Under the pieces are notes generated by a model that saw nothing but the letters and a program-made list of their open reading frames with translations, had not been told where the DNA came from and did not search any database. From contig JAAVHT010000017.1 of the NCBI GenBank assembly GCA_014799565.1, positions 1 through 62,885 of the forward strand: 62,885 nt of DNA, in the 5' to 3' direction. The position numbers and the translations under genes are program-made. Position 1 is the stretch's first letter, and each line of letters starts with the position of its first letter. Of the stretch, positions 15,954 to 24,389 are shown piece after piece. This DNA comes from Clostridiales bacterium (GTDB lineage Bacteria > Bacillota > Clostridia > Oscillospirales > Oscillospiraceae).

Positions 15954-17117
15954 ATGCGGATGCGGAAAAAGAAAAACCTGGTTCCCCGAATGGAGGCCTG
16001 CGGTGAGCTGCTGGTGCGTGATCCTGCGGCGGAGAAGGGCCGCTGGCGGGAGCGCAAACCAGATACCGTCAAACTGCGCCTGGAGCTGGGCTGTGGGAAG
16101 GGCCGCTTTACCGCCGAGACCGCCGCCGCCCATCCGGAGGATTTATATGTGGCTGTGGAGCGGGTGCCTGACGCCATGGTCATCGCCATGGAGCGCTGCC
16201 GCAGCATGGGCCTGACCAATGTGTTCTTCATTGACGGCGACGCCGCCGCGCTGGATCAGTATTTTGCTCCTGGCGAGGTGGATCTCATCTACATCAACTT
16301 CTGCGACCCATGGCCGTCGGTGAAGCATTCCCGCCGCCGCCTGACCCATGTGAACTTCCTGCGAGGCTACCGCCGTGTGCTCAAAGAGGGAGGGCAGATC
16401 CACTTCAAGACCGACAACCACGATCTGTTTGAGTGGTCGCTGTTCCAGTTTCCCAAGGCGGGCTTCGCCCTGTCTGAGGTCACCCGCAACCTCCACGAGC
16501 ACGGCGTCCAGGGGGTCATGACCGACTACGAGGAGAAATTCCACGCCCTGGGCACCCCCATCAACCGCTGTGTGGGCACTATGGAGGCCCTACCCGACGT
16601 GCCGCTGGTGGACGGTCTGGCCCGCCGTCTGGCTGACTGGGAGATCCGCCCGGTAACCGGAGATGATGTGGCCTCGATGCTGGCCCTGTTCCAGACCGAC
16701 CCGGATTTCTTTGCCCTCAATCCTCCCCAGCCCACTGCCGCCTCCATCCAGGAGGATCTGACCAACCTCCCGCCCCGGTGCGCTATAGAGCAGAAGCACT
16801 ATTTGGCCCTTTGGCGGGATGGCGTCCCCCAGGCGGTGCTGGATCTGGTGGAGGGCTATCCCAGAGAGCGCACCTTCTATGTTGGCCTGCTTTTCCTGGC
16901 GCCGGAGCTGCGGCGGCAGGGGAGGGGCCGGGAAATCATGGAGGCGGTGCTTCAGGCGGCGGGAGACGCGGGGATGGACAGGGCCCAGCTGGCCTGTTTG
17001 CTGAACAATCCCATAGGCCACGCTTTTTGGCGGGCCATGGGGTTTGGTGACCTGCGGGAGGATAAGCTGCTGGGGGAGACCGCCGCCCCTGTGTGGGTCA
17101 TGGAACGGCTGGTGTAA
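15954..17117 (+). CDS. trmB: tRNA (guanine-N7)-methyltransferase fused to a GNAT acetyltransferase domain
   Basis: Residues 1-213 are TrmB, which makes m7G46 in tRNA. The SAM motif LELGCGKG is at 43-50, FCDPWP at 116-121 and the TDYE box at 190-193. After PDVPL a second domain (about 229-387) reads as a GNAT N-acetyltransferase, with LRRQGRGREIM around 319-329 as acetyl-CoA loop and NNPIGHAFWRAMGF near the end. TrmB alone is usually about 210-240 residues, so this is a true extension of roughly 150 residues in one frame. ATG 15954 follows GAGGTGA. The GNAT substrate is unknown. Confidence 0.9.
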   Translation: MRMRKKKNLVPRMEACGELLVRDPAAEKGRWRERKPDTVKLRLELGCGKGRFTAETAAAHPEDLYVAVERVPDAMVIAMERCRSMGLTNVFFIDGDAAALDQYFAPGEVDLIYINFCDPWPSVKHSRRRLTHVNFLRGYRRVLKEGGQIHFKTDNHDLFEWSLFQFPKAGFALSEVTRNLHEHGVQGVMTDYEEKFHALGTPINRCVGTMEALPDVPLVDGLARRLADWEIRPVTGDDVASMLALFQTDPDFFALNPPQPTAASIQEDLTNLPPRCAIEQKHYLALWRDGVPQAVLDLVEGYPRERTFYVGLLFLAPELRRQGRGREIMEAVLQAAGDAGMDRAQLACLLNNPIGHAFWRAMGFGDLREDKLLGETAAPVWVMERLV

Positions 17118-17120
17118 GAA

Positions 17121-17154
17121 AAAGCCCCTCTCAGGTACGCCTGAGGGGGGCTTT
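17121..17154. terminator. Bidirectional terminator between trmB-GNAT and hemolysin III genes
   Basis: AAAGCCCCTCTCAGG and CCTGAGGGGGGCTTT form a 15-bp stem with one G-T wobble and a TACG loop. A-rich and T-rich flanks serve both converging genes. Confidence 0.85.
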
Positions 17155-17164
17155 CCTCATATGC

Positions 17165-17893
17165 TCACAACGGTAGCAGCACCTTGTGCATCATCACAAA
17201 GTGGGCAATGGAGCCCAGCAGGATAAACACATGGAACACCTCGTGGCATCCAAACCGGGGATTGTCCCGCCCTGGCCACTTCAGCGCGTACAGCACGCCG
17301 CCCACGGTGTACAGCACGCCGCCGGCCAGCAGCCAGAACACGCCGCGGAAGCCCAGCACCTGCCAGATGGGGTAGATGGCGACCACCGCCAGCCAGCCCA
17401 TGGCGATATAGACGGTGGAGGTGACTACTCTGGGACAGTTGATCCAGGTCAGACTCATCACCAGCCCGGCGATGGCCAGCGCCCAGATGACGCCCAGCAG
17501 CGACCAGCCCCAAGCCCCCCGCAGGGCGATGAGGCAGACAGGGGTATACGACCCGGCGATGAGAAAGTAGATGGAGGCGTGATCCAGCTTGCGCAGGGCC
17601 ACCCGGCCCGCCACCGATGTGTTCACGCAATGATAAAGGGTGGAGGCGGTGTACAGCGCCGTCATGGACAGCCCGTAGACGGCGAAGGATACCAGCTTCC
17701 ACACGTCCGCACTATGCAAAGCCGTGCCTGCCACCAGAACCACCGTGGCCAGCACGCCCAGCACGGCCCCCACCCCGTGGGTGATGGCCGACCAGGGCCG
17801 AAGCCCGTCATATGGGTTCCGCCCCTTTTCCACCGGCCGCTCCCGGCGGCGGGGGAGACTGGCAAAGGGATCGTGATATAATACCTGCTCCAT
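17165..17893 (-). CDS. Hemolysin III family (PAQR) membrane protein
   Basis: This 242-residue protein has seven hydrophobic segments. It shows the family motifs AITHGVGAVLG near the start, STLYHC in the middle, LDHASIYFLIAGSYTP, and HEVFHVFILLGS near the end. These Ser, His and Asp residues form the zinc site of PAQR proteins. TrhA in E. coli affects membrane energetics; a toxin role is not implied. ATG 17893 is preceded by AGGTG; a GTG at 17902 is an alternative start. It has its own promoter at 17922-17950. Confidence 0.85.
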   Translation of the reverse strand: MEQVLYHDPFASLPRRRERPVEKGRNPYDGLRPWSAITHGVGAVLGVLATVVLVAGTALHSADVWKLVSFAVYGLSMTALYTASTLYHCVNTSVAGRVALRKLDHASIYFLIAGSYTPVCLIALRGAWGWSLLGVIWALAIAGLVMSLTWINCPRVVTSTVYIAMGWLAVVAIYPIWQVLGFRGVFWLLAGGVLYTVGGVLYALKWPGRDNPRFGCHEVFHVFILLGSIAHFVMMHKVLLPL

Positions 17894-17921
17894 TCCGAGC
17901 ACCTGCCTTTCTGATACCTAT

Positions 17922-17950
17922 AGTATAATGCAAGTAGTCTGTCACGTCAA
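17922..17950 (-). promoter_or_regulatory. Promoter for the hemolysin III gene
   Basis: On the minus strand TTGACG (17950-17945) and TATACT (17927-17922) are 17 bp apart, about 30 bp upstream of the start. Confidence 0.65.
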
Positions 17951-18034
17951 GCCGAAAATTATGAAATATAATTATTAAAATTATTTTATGCGATAAGAAG
18001 TTTGCACCCTGGCGATATGGCGAAATATGGGGGA

Positions 18035-18063
18035 TTGAATATTCTGGCAAAATAGAGTATAAT
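18035..18063 (+). promoter_or_regulatory. Promoter for hemW
   Basis: TTGAAT (18035-18040), a 17-bp spacer and TATAAT (18058-18063) lie 62 bp upstream of the hemW ATG. Confidence 0.65.
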
Positions 18064-18125
18064 ATCAACAATTGACGTGTGAAACGCGGCGGCCCGCGGA
18101 GCGCGGCCGCCTGAGGGAGACAACC

Positions 18126-19331
18126 ATGGAAAATTCATTGGGGCTGTATTTGCACATTCCGTTCTGCCGCAGCAAGTGCGACTACTGCGATTTCTACTCC
18201 CTGGCGGGCCAGGACGACCGGATGGATGAGTACCAGAAGGCGCTGCTCCAGCAGATCATGGAGACCGCCCCCCGGGCCAAGAAGCAGGTGGTGAACAGCG
18301 TCTACATCGGCGGCGGCACACCCACCTGGTACGGGGAGAAGCGGCTGCTGGAGCTGCTGGCCGCGGTGAAAAAGCGGTTCAATCTGTCCAAGGACGTGGA
18401 GTTTACCCTGGAGGCCAACCCGGACAGCGTAGATGAAAAGATGCTCAAGCATCTGCGCCGGGCGGGGGTAAACCGGCTGTCCATGGGGATGCAGTCCGCC
18501 TGTGACCGGGAGCTGGCCGCGGTACACCGCCCCCACACCTTTCAGCAGGTGGAGGACGCGGTAAAGGCCGCCCGGGACGCCAAGATCAAGAACCTCAACC
18601 TGGATCTGATCTACGGCCTCCCCGGCCAAACGGAGGAGAGCTGGCGCGCCTCGGTGGAGGCGGCCCTGGCGCTGGAGCCGGAGCATCTGTCCTGCTACGG
18701 CCTGACGGTGGAGGAGGGCACACCCTTGGCTCAACGTGTGGCGGAGGGGGAGGAGCTTCCCGATGACGACCAGCAGGCCGAGCGCTACCTGTGGACGGTG
18801 GAGCGGCTGGCCAAGGCGGGCTTTGAGCAGTATGAGATCTCCAATTTCTCCCGCACAGGCTGCCAGTCCCGGCATAATTTGAAATATTGGATGGGCCGGC
18901 CCTATGTGGGGCTGGGAGCCGGGGCTCACTCCGACTTTGGCGGCTGCCGGTACTCCTTTGTCCGGGATCTGGAGGGCTATATCCGGGGCGTGCTGGGGGA
19001 CGGCAAGTTGCTGGACGAGATGGACGAGATCCCCCAGCGGGAGCGGGGCAATGAGTATCTGATGCTCCGGATGCGCACCACCCATGGCATTGAGGAGTGG
19101 GAGTACCGCCGGGAGTATTATATGAACTTTGACCCCATCGCCGCGAGGCTTTCCGAGTATGAGCAGAAGGGCTGGGCGGCGCGCACAGGCCGCCGCTGGC
19201 ATTTTACCCCGGAGGGCTTTCTGCTATCCAACCGCCTCATTGGCGAGCTGCTGGAGCTCCAGGAGGTGGAGACTTTGGCCAACACCCTGGAGCTGATCCG
19301 GGGCGGGCGGCTTCCCCAAAAGGGCGGCTAA
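18126..19331 (+). CDS. hemW: HemW-like radical SAM protein (heme chaperone / coproporphyrinogen oxidase family)
   Basis: This 401-residue protein has the radical-SAM cluster motif C14-x3-C18-x2-C21 in FCRSKCDYC, then SVYIGGGTPTW and MGMQS. The C-terminal region has HNLKYWMGRPYVGLGAGAHS as in HemW. HemW delivers heme to respiratory proteins; it lacks the extra N-terminal part of true HemN. ATG 18126 is chosen for AGGGAGA just upstream. Its stop codon lies inside the terminator hairpin. A role in loading heme on the DUF4405 protein is possible but speculative. Confidence 0.88.
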   Translation: MENSLGLYLHIPFCRSKCDYCDFYSLAGQDDRMDEYQKALLQQIMETAPRAKKQVVNSVYIGGGTPTWYGEKRLLELLAAVKKRFNLSKDVEFTLEANPDSVDEKMLKHLRRAGVNRLSMGMQSACDRELAAVHRPHTFQQVEDAVKAARDAKIKNLNLDLIYGLPGQTEESWRASVEAALALEPEHLSCYGLTVEEGTPLAQRVAEGEELPDDDQQAERYLWTVERLAKAGFEQYEISNFSRTGCQSRHNLKYWMGRPYVGLGAGAHSDFGGCRYSFVRDLEGYIRGVLGDGKLLDEMDEIPQRERGNEYLMLRMRTTHGIEEWEYRREYYMNFDPIAARLSEYEQKGWAARTGRRWHFTPEGFLLSNRLIGELLELQEVETLANTLELIRGGRLPQKGG

Positions 19332-19347
19332 AGCCGCCCTTTCGCTT
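19321..19347 (+). terminator. Terminator of hemW, overlapping its stop codon
   Basis: AGGGCGGCT and AGCCGCCCT pair around a 2-nt loop and are followed by TTCGCTTT. The hemW TAA is in the loop region. Confidence 0.75.
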
Positions 19348-19447
19348 TGCGCAGGCGAGGAAATATATCCCGTTTACAAATGTCAAAATTTATGTTAACA
19401 TAATTGTACTCAGGGGCCGAGGCCCCGCGCGAAACAGGAGGAACCTC

Positions 19448-21841
19448 ATGAAAAAATACGGCAGACGGTGCGCCGCGCTGATCCTAACGCTGGCGCTGAC
19501 CTTTTCTCTGACCCAGCCGGCCCTGGCGTCCTATGCGCTGGGCAGCGAGTTGGTGGAAGAGACGGTGAATCTGGGGACGGGGACGACGCTCACCACCCAG
19601 AGCCTGTGGTCGGCGTCCAGAAGCGACCTGCGCACCGAGCACTACGTGACCTACACGCCGAACGCCAGGGTAAAGCCGGTGATATTCAGCGGTACATATG
19701 TGGCCAGCACCAACACGGTGGCCACCGCCGCGTCCCAGTGGGAGGCTCAGGGTTACCGGGTGGCGGCGGCCATCAACGGCGGCTTTTTCAACACCGACGG
19801 CACCATCGTGGGAATGCTCATGACGGACGGGATCGTCCGTTCCCTGGATGTGGAAAGCTACACCCTGCTGGGATTTACCAACGACGGACAGGTGTTTATT
19901 GACGAGAGCCGTCCCACCGGCACCATCTCCTGGATTGGGACGGAGATGGTAGAGCCGTCGGAGGGCGATCCGTGGATGATCCCGACCCCTGTTACCATCC
20001 CCAGAAGCTTCCCCATGGCGGGGTTCAATGCCTACCGCCACCCCACCCGTCAGAGCGGACTGTTCCTCTATAACAAGGACTTTTCCTCAAAGGTGACCAG
20101 CCTTGGGCCCTGTGTGTCCGCAATCCTGCGGCCTGTGGGTGAGGATGGGCTGAAGATGAACAGCTCCATGACCTTCCGGGTGGAGTCGGTGACCGACACC
20201 ACCCAGGAGGGGGTAGCCTTCAACGGGGTCATCCCCGAGGGCTGCTATATGCTCTATGGCGAGGATCACGACAACGCCGACCTGCTGGCCGCCCTTCGGG
20301 CTCTGGTCCCGGGGACGGAGGTGACGCTGGACCTGAGCGGCGCTGACAAGCAGTGGGCGGACGCGGCCTACGGCATCAGTGGGCTGTATACACTGCTGCG
20401 GAACGGGGAGATCGTCAGCGGCCTGCCCGCTTCCGCCAACCCCTATACCGCCGTGGGCATCAAGGCGGACGGCACCGCTGTGTTCTACACCATTGACGGC
20501 CGACAGAGCGGCTATTCCATCGGTGCCACTTACGCTCAGGTGGCGGAGCGGCTCCAAGAGCTGGGCTGTGTGTCCGCCGTGGCGCTGGACGGCGGCGGTT
20601 CCACGACCTTGGGGGCCACCCTCCCGGGCAGCGACGGCTTTGCCCTGGTGAATAAACCTTCCACCGAGGGCCGGCGGATCAACAACACCATTCTTCTGGT
20701 GTGCAAGGCGGAGGACGCCGTCTTTGAACCGGGTGCGTATGTCAGCGCCCAGCATCGGGTGGTGCTGTCCGGGGCGCAGCTGCCTCTGACCGCCGCGGCC
20801 TATGACAGTACCGGACAGCTCACCGACCAGCAGTACCTCAACTGGAGCGCCACTGGTGGTTCCATCAGCGGCAGCGGCGGCTCGGCCACCTACACCGCCG
20901 GAACGACAGCGGGCACCTACACCGTCTCCGCCGGACAAAACAGCTCCATGTCCGTCCGGGTGGTGGATCAGCTGTCCCGCCTGACGGTGTCTCAGAAGGG
21001 CAGCTCCACCAGTGTGACATCCCTGAACCTCAAGCCCGGAGATCAGGTGGATCTGACGGCCACCGGCGCGTGGTGGAATCTGCCCGTGGCCATGAGCAAA
21101 GAGAATATCACCTGGAGCGCCGACCCAGCCATTGGCACCATTGACGCCGACGGCAGCTTTACGGCGGGCCAGTACTCCGGCGAGGGCAATATCACCGTCT
21201 CCGCCGGCGGCAGGACGGTGACCGTCCCTGTGAAGGTGGACAGCGGCTGTCCCTTTGTGGACGTGGTGGGCCACTGGAGCCAGGAGTATGTCACCCAGCT
21301 CTACCAGCTGGGGCTGACCACCGGCAAAGGCTCCGTCAACGGCCAGCGCGTTTACGATCCCAACGGACTGGTCACCCGGGCGGAGATGATGGTGTTTCTC
21401 ACCAATCTGCTGGGGGTACGGGCCGATGCCTACAATTCTATTACGCTGCCCTTTGCCGATACGGATAGTATCCCCAGCTGGGCTCTGCCCAGCGTGAAGG
21501 CCATGTACTCCATGAAGGTGCTCAAGGGCACCTGGATCGGCAACAAGCAGTACGCCAATATGAACAGCTACATCACCCGTGAGGAGGCCATGACCTTCCT
21601 GGGCCGGGTGTTGGCGGCCTCCCAGCCCTACGATCTCTCTCGGTTCTCCGACGCCGCCTCGGTGAGCAGCTGGGCGGATGACCACGTGCAGACCCTGGTG
21701 TCGCTGAGTGTGGTGGGGGGAAACAACGGGAGACTGATGCCCAAGGACAATATCGACCGGGCCGCCGTGGCCAAGATCCTGGTAGAGGCGTTCCCACTGG
21801 AGAAGGCGCTGCTCCTTCCCCGGCTGGATCTGATGTCGTAA
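19448..21841 (+). CDS. Secreted phosphodiester glycosidase with bacterial Ig-like region and SLH domains
   Basis: This 797-residue protein has a signal peptide (cleavage near ALASYA) and a phosphodiester glycosidase (NAGPA, PF09992) domain over about residues 70-420. It shows AAINGGFFNTDGTIVGMLM, a central region, and VALDGGGSTTLG. The middle (about 430-600) is Ser/Thr/Gly-rich and Ig-like. The end (about 603-797) holds three SLH repeats (CPFVDVVGHWSQEYV, LPFADTDSIPSWA, RFSDAASVSSWADDHV). It should sit on the surface and cleave sugar-phosphate linkages of glycans. ACAGGAGGAACC precedes the ATG. It is a single-gene unit closed by a strong terminator. Confidence 0.85.
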   Translation: MKKYGRRCAALILTLALTFSLTQPALASYALGSELVEETVNLGTGTTLTTQSLWSASRSDLRTEHYVTYTPNARVKPVIFSGTYVASTNTVATAASQWEAQGYRVAAAINGGFFNTDGTIVGMLMTDGIVRSLDVESYTLLGFTNDGQVFIDESRPTGTISWIGTEMVEPSEGDPWMIPTPVTIPRSFPMAGFNAYRHPTRQSGLFLYNKDFSSKVTSLGPCVSAILRPVGEDGLKMNSSMTFRVESVTDTTQEGVAFNGVIPEGCYMLYGEDHDNADLLAALRALVPGTEVTLDLSGADKQWADAAYGISGLYTLLRNGEIVSGLPASANPYTAVGIKADGTAVFYTIDGRQSGYSIGATYAQVAERLQELGCVSAVALDGGGSTTLGATLPGSDGFALVNKPSTEGRRINNTILLVCKAEDAVFEPGAYVSAQHRVVLSGAQLPLTAAAYDSTGQLTDQQYLNWSATGGSISGSGGSATYTAGTTAGTYTVSAGQNSSMSVRVVDQLSRLTVSQKGSSTSVTSLNLKPGDQVDLTATGAWWNLPVAMSKENITWSADPAIGTIDADGSFTAGQYSGEGNITVSAGGRTVTVPVKVDSGCPFVDVVGHWSQEYVTQLYQLGLTTGKGSVNGQRVYDPNGLVTRAEMMVFLTNLLGVRADAYNSITLPFADTDSIPSWALPSVKAMYSMKVLKGTWIGNKQYANMNSYITREEAMTFLGRVLAASQPYDLSRFSDAASVSSWADDHVQTLVSLSVVGGNNGRLMPKDNIDRAAVAKILVEAFPLEKALLLPRLDLMS

Positions 21842-21850
21842 TCAAAGCAT

Positions 21851-21895
21851 AAAAAACTCCCGCTGTTCCGATGTTTGGAACAGCGGGAGTTTTTT
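21851..21895. terminator. Strong bidirectional terminator
   Basis: AAAAAACTCCCGCTGTTCC pairs with GGAACAGCGGGAGTTTTTT around a 7-nt loop. It serves the glycosidase gene on plus and pcp on minus, and touches the pcp stop codon. Confidence 0.9.
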
Positions 21896-22551
21896 CAGCA
21901 GACAATGCCCATGCTCTCGTGGATGTCGGCAGGATCGTTTGCGATGGCCTCCACCGCCGATTCCAGCGCCTGTACCAGCGTGGGCAGCTCCATGCTGGGG
22001 GTGCCGGCGGGCTTGTCCACCGCCTGCTCGTGCAGGTAGGGGACATGGATGAAGCCCGCGCGGAGGGTGGGATAACGCCTTGCCGCCAGGTGCAGCGCCT
22101 GATACATCACGCAGTTGCAGACAAAGGTGCCCGCGCTGTAGGAGATCTGGCAGGGGATCCCGCGAGCCCGGACGTTTTGCGCCATGGCTTTCACGGGGAG
22201 CGTGGAAAAATACGCGTCCGGCCCGTCCGCCTGGATGGGTTCGTCCACAGGCTGGTCTCCGTCATTGTCTGGGATCCTGGCTTCAGCCAGGTTGATGGTG
22301 ACCCGCTCCACGCTGATGCAGGCCCGTCCGCCCGCCTGTCCCACGCAGAGGATCGCGTCGGGCCGGTGTGCCTCCACGGCGGCTTCCACCGCCGGGCCGC
22401 ACCGGGAAAAAGACGTGGGGATCTCCAGCTTGACAAGCTCCGCCCCCGCGATTCGATCCGGCAGGCGCTTCACCGCCTCCCAGGCCGGGTTGATCTGTTC
22501 GCCGCCAAAGGGAGAAAAGCCGGTCACCAGGATTTTTCTGCACAAAGTCAA
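21895..22551 (-). CDS. pcp: Pyrrolidone-carboxylate peptidase
   Basis: This 218-residue cysteine peptidase removes N-terminal pyroglutamate from peptides in the cytoplasm. The C15 family pattern is clear: VTGFSPFGG at the start, ISVERV with E82, GTFVCN with C145 and GFIHVP with H169, close to the textbook E81/C144/H168. The start is TTG at 22551, because AAGGAGGCGGAACGA lies directly upstream; a longer in-frame start would run into the rplL terminator. It lies downstream of that terminator, so it probably has its own promoter. Confidence 0.9.
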   Translation of the reverse strand: MTLCRKILVTGFSPFGGEQINPAWEAVKRLPDRIAGAELVKLEIPTSFSRCGPAVEAAVEAHRPDAILCVGQAGGRACISVERVTINLAEARIPDNDGDQPVDEPIQADGPDAYFSTLPVKAMAQNVRARGIPCQISYSAGTFVCNCVMYQALHLAARRYPTLRAGFIHVPYLHEQAVDKPAGTPSMELPTLVQALESAVEAIANDPADIHESMGIVC

Positions 22552-22572
22552 TCGTTCCGCCTCCTTGTTGTG

Positions 22573-22610
22573 AAAAAGAGCCCAGAGTAATTGGATTACT
22601 CTGGGCTCTT
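22573..22610 (-). terminator. Terminator of the rplJ-rplL operon
   Basis: AAGAGCCCAGAGTAAT and ATTACTCTGGGCTCTT form a 16-bp perfect stem with a 3-nt loop, followed on the minus strand by a T-run. It separates rplL from pcp. Confidence 0.9.
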
Positions 22611-22646
22611 CATTGCACACTGGGGTGCGGACAGCAGGGAAGGGGC

Positions 22647-23021
22647 TTACTTCAGCTCCACCTTGCCGCCGGCCTCCTCGATCTTCTTCTTCAGCTCCTC
22701 GGCCTCGTCCTTGGACACGGCCTCCTTCAGGGTCTTGGGAGCGCCCTCAACGGCAGCCTTGGCCTCGGCCAGGCCCAGGCCGGTGATCTCGCGGACGACC
22801 TTGATGACCTTGATCTTGGAAGCGGCGTCGAAGCCGGCCAGAACCACGTCAAACTCGGTCTTCTCCTCAACAGCGGCGGCGGCGGGGCCGGCGGCGGGAG
22901 CGGCCATGGCGGCGGCGGAAACGCCGAACTCCTCCTCCAGAGCCTTGACCAGGTCGTTCAGCTCCAGAACGGTAAGGGCCTTAACTTCTTCAATCAGAGC
23001 AGTGATCTTCTCGCTAGCCAT
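22647..23021 (-). CDS. rplL: 50S ribosomal protein L7/L12
   Basis: This 124-residue stalk protein recruits translation factors. The N-terminal dimer domain ([20 protein letters not shown]), an Ala/Pro-rich hinge and the C-terminal domain ([20 protein letters not shown]) are all present. It lies 66 bp downstream of rplJ and is followed by a strong terminator instead of rpoB, which commonly follows rplL. Confidence 0.97.
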   Translation of the reverse strand: MASEKITALIEEVKALTVLELNDLVKALEEEFGVSAAAMAAPAAGPAAAAVEEKTEFDVVLAGFDAASKIKVIKVVREITGLGLAEAKAAVEGAPKTLKEAVSKDEAEELKKKIEEAGGKVELK

Positions 23022-23087
23022 GATGATTTACCTCCTAATTTTCAAATGTTAAAATATGTGCGCCCTCTATATGGGGCAGTTAGCCGC

Positions 23088-23612
23088 TTACTCGGCGGGG
23101 GCTTCGGCGGCGGGCTCGCCATTCTTCTCGGCGATGGCCTTGATGACGATGGCCAGACTGGTAATGGGAGCCAGCATCATGCCGAGCACCTGACCCAGCA
23201 GGGCATCCTTGGAGGGCAGCTCGGCCAGGGCGAACACGTCGTCCAGGGGGAGCACCTTGCCATCCATGAAACCGGCCTTGATGTTGAAGCGGTCGCCCAT
23301 CTGCTTGGCGTACTTGTTGACGATTCGCATGGGGGCGATGGGGTCTTCCTTGGAGATGGCCATGGAAGTGGTGCCGTTGAGCACCTCGTCCAGGTCGCCC
23401 AGATCCACGTCGTCCAGAGCGCGGCGCAGCAGGGTGTTCTTCACCACGGCGTACTCCACGCCATTCTCACGCAGCTCATGGCGCAGGGCGGTATCCTCGG
23501 CCACGGTGATGCCCTTGTAGTCCACCAGGACGCCGGAGCTGGCGGCCTTCAGGTCGTCCACCAGAGCGGCCACGATGGCTTGCTTCTCACTGAGAACCTT
23601 TGCGTTAGGCAT
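23088..23612 (-). CDS. rplJ: 50S ribosomal protein L10
   Basis: This 174-residue protein forms the base of the L7/L12 stalk. It shows the L10 pattern (LVDYKGITVAEDTALRHELR, VVKNTLLRRAL, LPSKDALLGQVLG). The ATG is preceded by CGGAGGTGA. It has its own promoter and an L10-leader-type untranslated region upstream, so L10(L12)4 probably represses this operon as in other Firmicutes. Confidence 0.97.
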   Translation of the reverse strand: MPNAKVLSEKQAIVAALVDDLKAASSGVLVDYKGITVAEDTALRHELRENGVEYAVVKNTLLRRALDDVDLGDLDEVLNGTTSMAISKEDPIAPMRIVNKYAKQMGDRFNIKAGFMDGKVLPLDDVFALAELPSKDALLGQVLGMMLAPITSLAIVIKAIAEKNGEPAAEAPAE

Positions 23613-23639
23613 TGTTTGAATTCACCTCCGAAATGGTTG

Positions 23640-23768
23640 GATGGCGGCTTTTCTCCACCCAGAGGGAAAAGAAAACGCCGCTTTCGTGTCCACACGAAAA
23701 CAGCGCAAACGAAACGTATCGGCTGCATTCTCGGCAGGACTTACGCTTTCGCACCTGCTGTCTTTGAA
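23640..23768 (-). promoter_or_regulatory. Ribosomal L10 leader
   Basis: The minus-strand transcript upstream of rplJ contains AAAGACAGCAGGTGCG and, shortly after, AAGTCCTGCCGAGAATGCAG, the conserved blocks of the L10 leader. A GC-rich hairpin (GGCGTTTTC...GCCGCC) lies nearer the gene and could act as terminator. Established role: L10-L12 complex binding gives autogenous control. The boundaries are approximate. Confidence 0.8.
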
Positions 23769-23778
23769 CACTTTAAGC

Positions 23779-23807
23779 ATTATATAGTAGGAACCCGTTT
23801 TTGTCAA
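23779..23807 (-). promoter_or_regulatory. Promoter for rplJ-rplL
   Basis: On the minus strand TTGACA (23807-23802), a 17-bp spacer and TATAAT (23784-23779) form a consensus promoter just before the L10 leader. Confidence 0.85.
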
Positions 23808-23829
23808 GGAAAATTTGAATAAATTTGAT

Positions 23830-24003
23830 TTATTCTCCTCCCATCAATTCCGGGTTTAGAATCACAAAAACAATCGCGCCCAGGACAACAGTCAGCATTG
23901 CGATGTTCCCAATATAGTATTCAAGAATCCACGACAATACAGCCGAACCCAAAAGGGCAAAACCGCCTAAAAGTATACGCACAATCTGCGGGAGTTTCTT
24001 CAT
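23830..24003 (-). CDS. Small hydrophobic membrane protein
   Basis: This 57-residue protein starts at ATG 24003 with MKKLPQIVRILLGGFALLGS and has two hydrophobic segments ending in VFVILNPELMGGE. The ribosome site is weak (GAGG about 11 nt upstream). It is divergent from an HTH regulator, with an 11-bp inverted repeat between them. No family is recognised. Its neighbourhood suggests control by that regulator. Confidence 0.5.
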   Translation of the reverse strand: MKKLPQIVRILLGGFALLGSAVLSWILEYYIGNIAMLTVVLGAIVFVILNPELMGGE

Positions 24004-24054
24004 CTTTGACCAGACCTCGCATAATATTTCCTTATTACGAAACATTATATCCTG

Positions 24055-24098
24055 AAAATTCGTTAAACTCAAGTGGAAAATTCTTCATAACGAATTTT
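24055..24098. promoter_or_regulatory. Candidate operator between the divergent small genes
   Basis: AAAATTCGTTA (24055-24065) and TAACGAATTTT (24088-24098) are perfect 11-bp inverted arms 22 nt apart. A near half-site, TTACGAA, occurs around 24035-24041. The position fits autoregulation by the HTH protein at 24110. Confidence 0.55.
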
Positions 24099-24109
24099 GT
24101 GGTGATAGT

Positions 24110-24346
24110 ATGCAAAAGGTTAGGCCAGATTTAGACATTGGACATAATATCAGAGCGCTGCGCAGAGCCTCTGGGCTGACGCAGGATCAGGTGGTGGCGA
24201 AGCTGCAAATTATGGGGCTGGAAATATCAAAAAGCACCTATGCCAAAATTGAAACCAATCGGATGAATATCAAGGTGAGTGAGCTGACTGCGCTAAGACG
24301 GATCTTTGATGTAGACTTTAACGCTTTTTTTGAAAATTTGGATTAA
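24110..24346 (+). CDS. XRE-type helix-turn-helix regulator
   Basis: This 78-residue protein is nearly all [23 protein letters not shown] and [20 protein letters not shown], then [16 protein letters not shown]. Such single-domain XRE proteins are usually autoregulators. The ATG at 24110 has only a weak GGTGAT upstream. The gene and its divergent partner are set between rplA and rplJ, which are usually adjacent. Confidence 0.8.
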   Translation: MQKVRPDLDIGHNIRALRRASGLTQDQVVAKLQIMGLEISKSTYAKIETNRMNIKVSELTALRRIFDVDFNAFFENLD

Positions 24347-24379
24347 AAAAGCCGCCGACGGCTGTCGGCGGCTTTTTAT
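24345..24379. terminator. Bidirectional terminator between the HTH gene and rplA
   Basis: AAAAAAGCCGCCGAC and GTCGGCGGCTTTTTA form a long stem with a GGCT loop and T-runs on both strands. Confidence 0.9.
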
Positions 24380-24389
24380 ATGTCACAAA

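Noticed and set aside
20087-21685. 532-codon minus-strand frame opposite the glycosidase-SLH gene
   Set aside because: No family pattern, His/Gly-rich shadow composition; the plus frame has signal peptide and SLH motifs.
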